The position numbers were made by a program, and so were the translations under genes. Positions 63,592 through 64,000 of a DNA stretch of 64,000 nt are shown here, piece by piece. Source of the stretch: Taishania sp037189645 (GTDB lineage Bacteria > Bacteroidota > Bacteroidia > Flavobacteriales_D > Crocinitomicaceae); the NCBI GenBank assembly GCA_037189645.1, contig JBBCIY010000012.1, positions 11,773 to 75,772 of the forward strand. The letters are read 5' to 3'. The notes under the pieces are model-generated. The model searched no databases and was not told the origin of the DNA. It worked only from the letters and a program-made list of their open reading frames with translations. The stretch's first letter is position 1. Every line of letters starts with the position of its first letter.

Positions 63592-64000
63592 TCACTCCAG
63601 CAATAATATCTGATTTTTGATTCCCCATACGATAAGTCCTACGACATTCCTGGAGTTTGTCTTTTCGAGCATCCGCTTCCGGTGTCCTTCCACGGTTCGC
63701 TCGCTCAGGTAGAGCTTATCGGCGATCTCCTTGGTATTGAACTGCCCGCAGATCAGGTTGAGGATCTCCACCTCCCTTTCCGAGAGCTCACAGAACTGCC
63801 GTCCCGGCTTTGCGCTCCTGAGGTTCTTCATGTTCACAATGATCTTCATCATATCGGGGTCAAAGTGGATGCCGTTCTCATAAACCTGATTGATGGCCGT
63901 GATCATGTCCAGGGGATGGGAGTTCTTCACCAGGTAAGCCGACACGCCATAGTAGATCATCTGCCGGACGATCTGCTCGGATTTCAGCGAAGAAAGAATG
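63592..64000 (-). CDS. LuxR-family response regulator, N-terminus off the edge
   Basis: The frame remains open past 63960 to the window edge, adding 13 codons (ending SSLKSEQIVRQ before MIYYGVSAYLVKN), so the gene starts outside. The visible 135 residues hold the end of a receiver domain (VSAYLVKNSHPLDMITAINQ, including the conserved Lys) and a complete LuxR-type HTH (LSEREVEILNLICGQFNTKE, LYLSERTVEGHRKRM). The protein belongs to the NarL/FixJ class of two-component regulators, common in Bacteroidota. It is the only regulator seen here and lies directly upstream of the Rhs operon; a regulatory link is possible but not shown. Confidence 0.88.
   Translation of the reverse strand, partial: ILSSLKSEQIVRQMIYYGVSAYLVKNSHPLDMITAINQVYENGIHFDPDMMKIIVNMKNLRSAKPGRQFCELSEREVEILNLICGQFNTKEIADKLYLSERTVEGHRKRMLEKTNSRNVVGLIVWGIKNQILLLE

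Noticed and set aside
63362..63628. Minus-strand 88-codon frame with hydrophobic start
   Set aside because: It begins inside the response regulator gene, ends at the first gene of the Rhs operon, and has the random, Ile/Tyr/Asn-rich composition of AT-rich spacer.
1..64000. CRISPR arrays, rRNA, tRNA, integrase or transposase genes
   Set aside because: I saw no regularly spaced short repeats, no rRNA or tRNA-like sequence and no recombinase-type protein in any frame.

Overview
The window looks like a chromosomal segment of a Bacteroidota bacterium, perhaps Flavobacteriales-like. The evidence is moderately AT-rich DNA, very AT-rich intergenic regions without obvious Shine-Dalgarno sites, many short lipoproteins with a Cys lipobox, Bacteroidota-style giant Rhs proteins, a LuxR-type response regulator and a protein ending like a type IX secretion sorting domain. 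No rRNA, tRNA, CRISPR array or transposase was recognised.

Region 1 (1-14575, minus strand) is the effector side of an extracellular contractile injection system (eCIS). Two paralogous Afp15/Pvc15-like AAA+ ATPases (3324-4733 and 13169-14575) are each fused by a one-base TGATG stop/start overlap to a different large cargo-like protein. One cargo has a peptidoglycan-binding domain and a lipoprotein partner. The other is a 1433-residue DUF4157 protein with an HNH nuclease tip and a SUKH-type immunity partner. Between the modules lies a graveyard of polymorphic toxin parts: a displaced toxin tip still preceded by a 100-bp copy of the stalk/tip junction, broken immunity genes, a colicin D-like toxin with its own signal peptide, and a truncated twin of that toxin's N-terminus. 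A further partial gene runs off the left edge.

Region 2 (15097-40351, plus strand) is the eCIS structural operon. In order it holds a fibre-like protein, a Pvc16-like cap protein, an unknown conserved protein, two sheath proteins, two tube proteins, a DUF5908 peptide, a LysM baseplate protein, a VgrG-like spike, PAAR, gp25, baseplate J, a long fibre with a Gly/Cys/Phe solenoid tip, two small proteins, an Afp12-like baseplate giant and another 1118-residue giant. An 11-bp stem terminator follows.

All four eCIS transcription starts (the plus operon and the three minus units) carry the same bipartite direct repeat, GGACAC-like half-sites exactly 20 bp apart in the same orientation relative to transcription. 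This suggests one shared regulator.

Region 3 (40872-63365, minus strand) is a tightly packed roughly 20-kb secretion/Rhs operon. It encodes small exported proteins, a DNRLRE protein, a Skp/OmpH-like lipoprotein, another lipoprotein, an 1831-residue Rhs-associated protein, a 531-residue secreted protein, a LolA-like protein and a 3043-residue Rhs protein with a variable tip. A lipoprotein immunity candidate follows, then an orphan Rhs tip with its own lipoprotein. The right edge holds the C-terminal half of a LuxR-type response regulator.

The main theme is two delivery platforms, an eCIS and a secreted Rhs, both diversifying by swapping C-terminal toxin/immunity cassettes. All function calls rest on reading the translated sequence; no database search was run.
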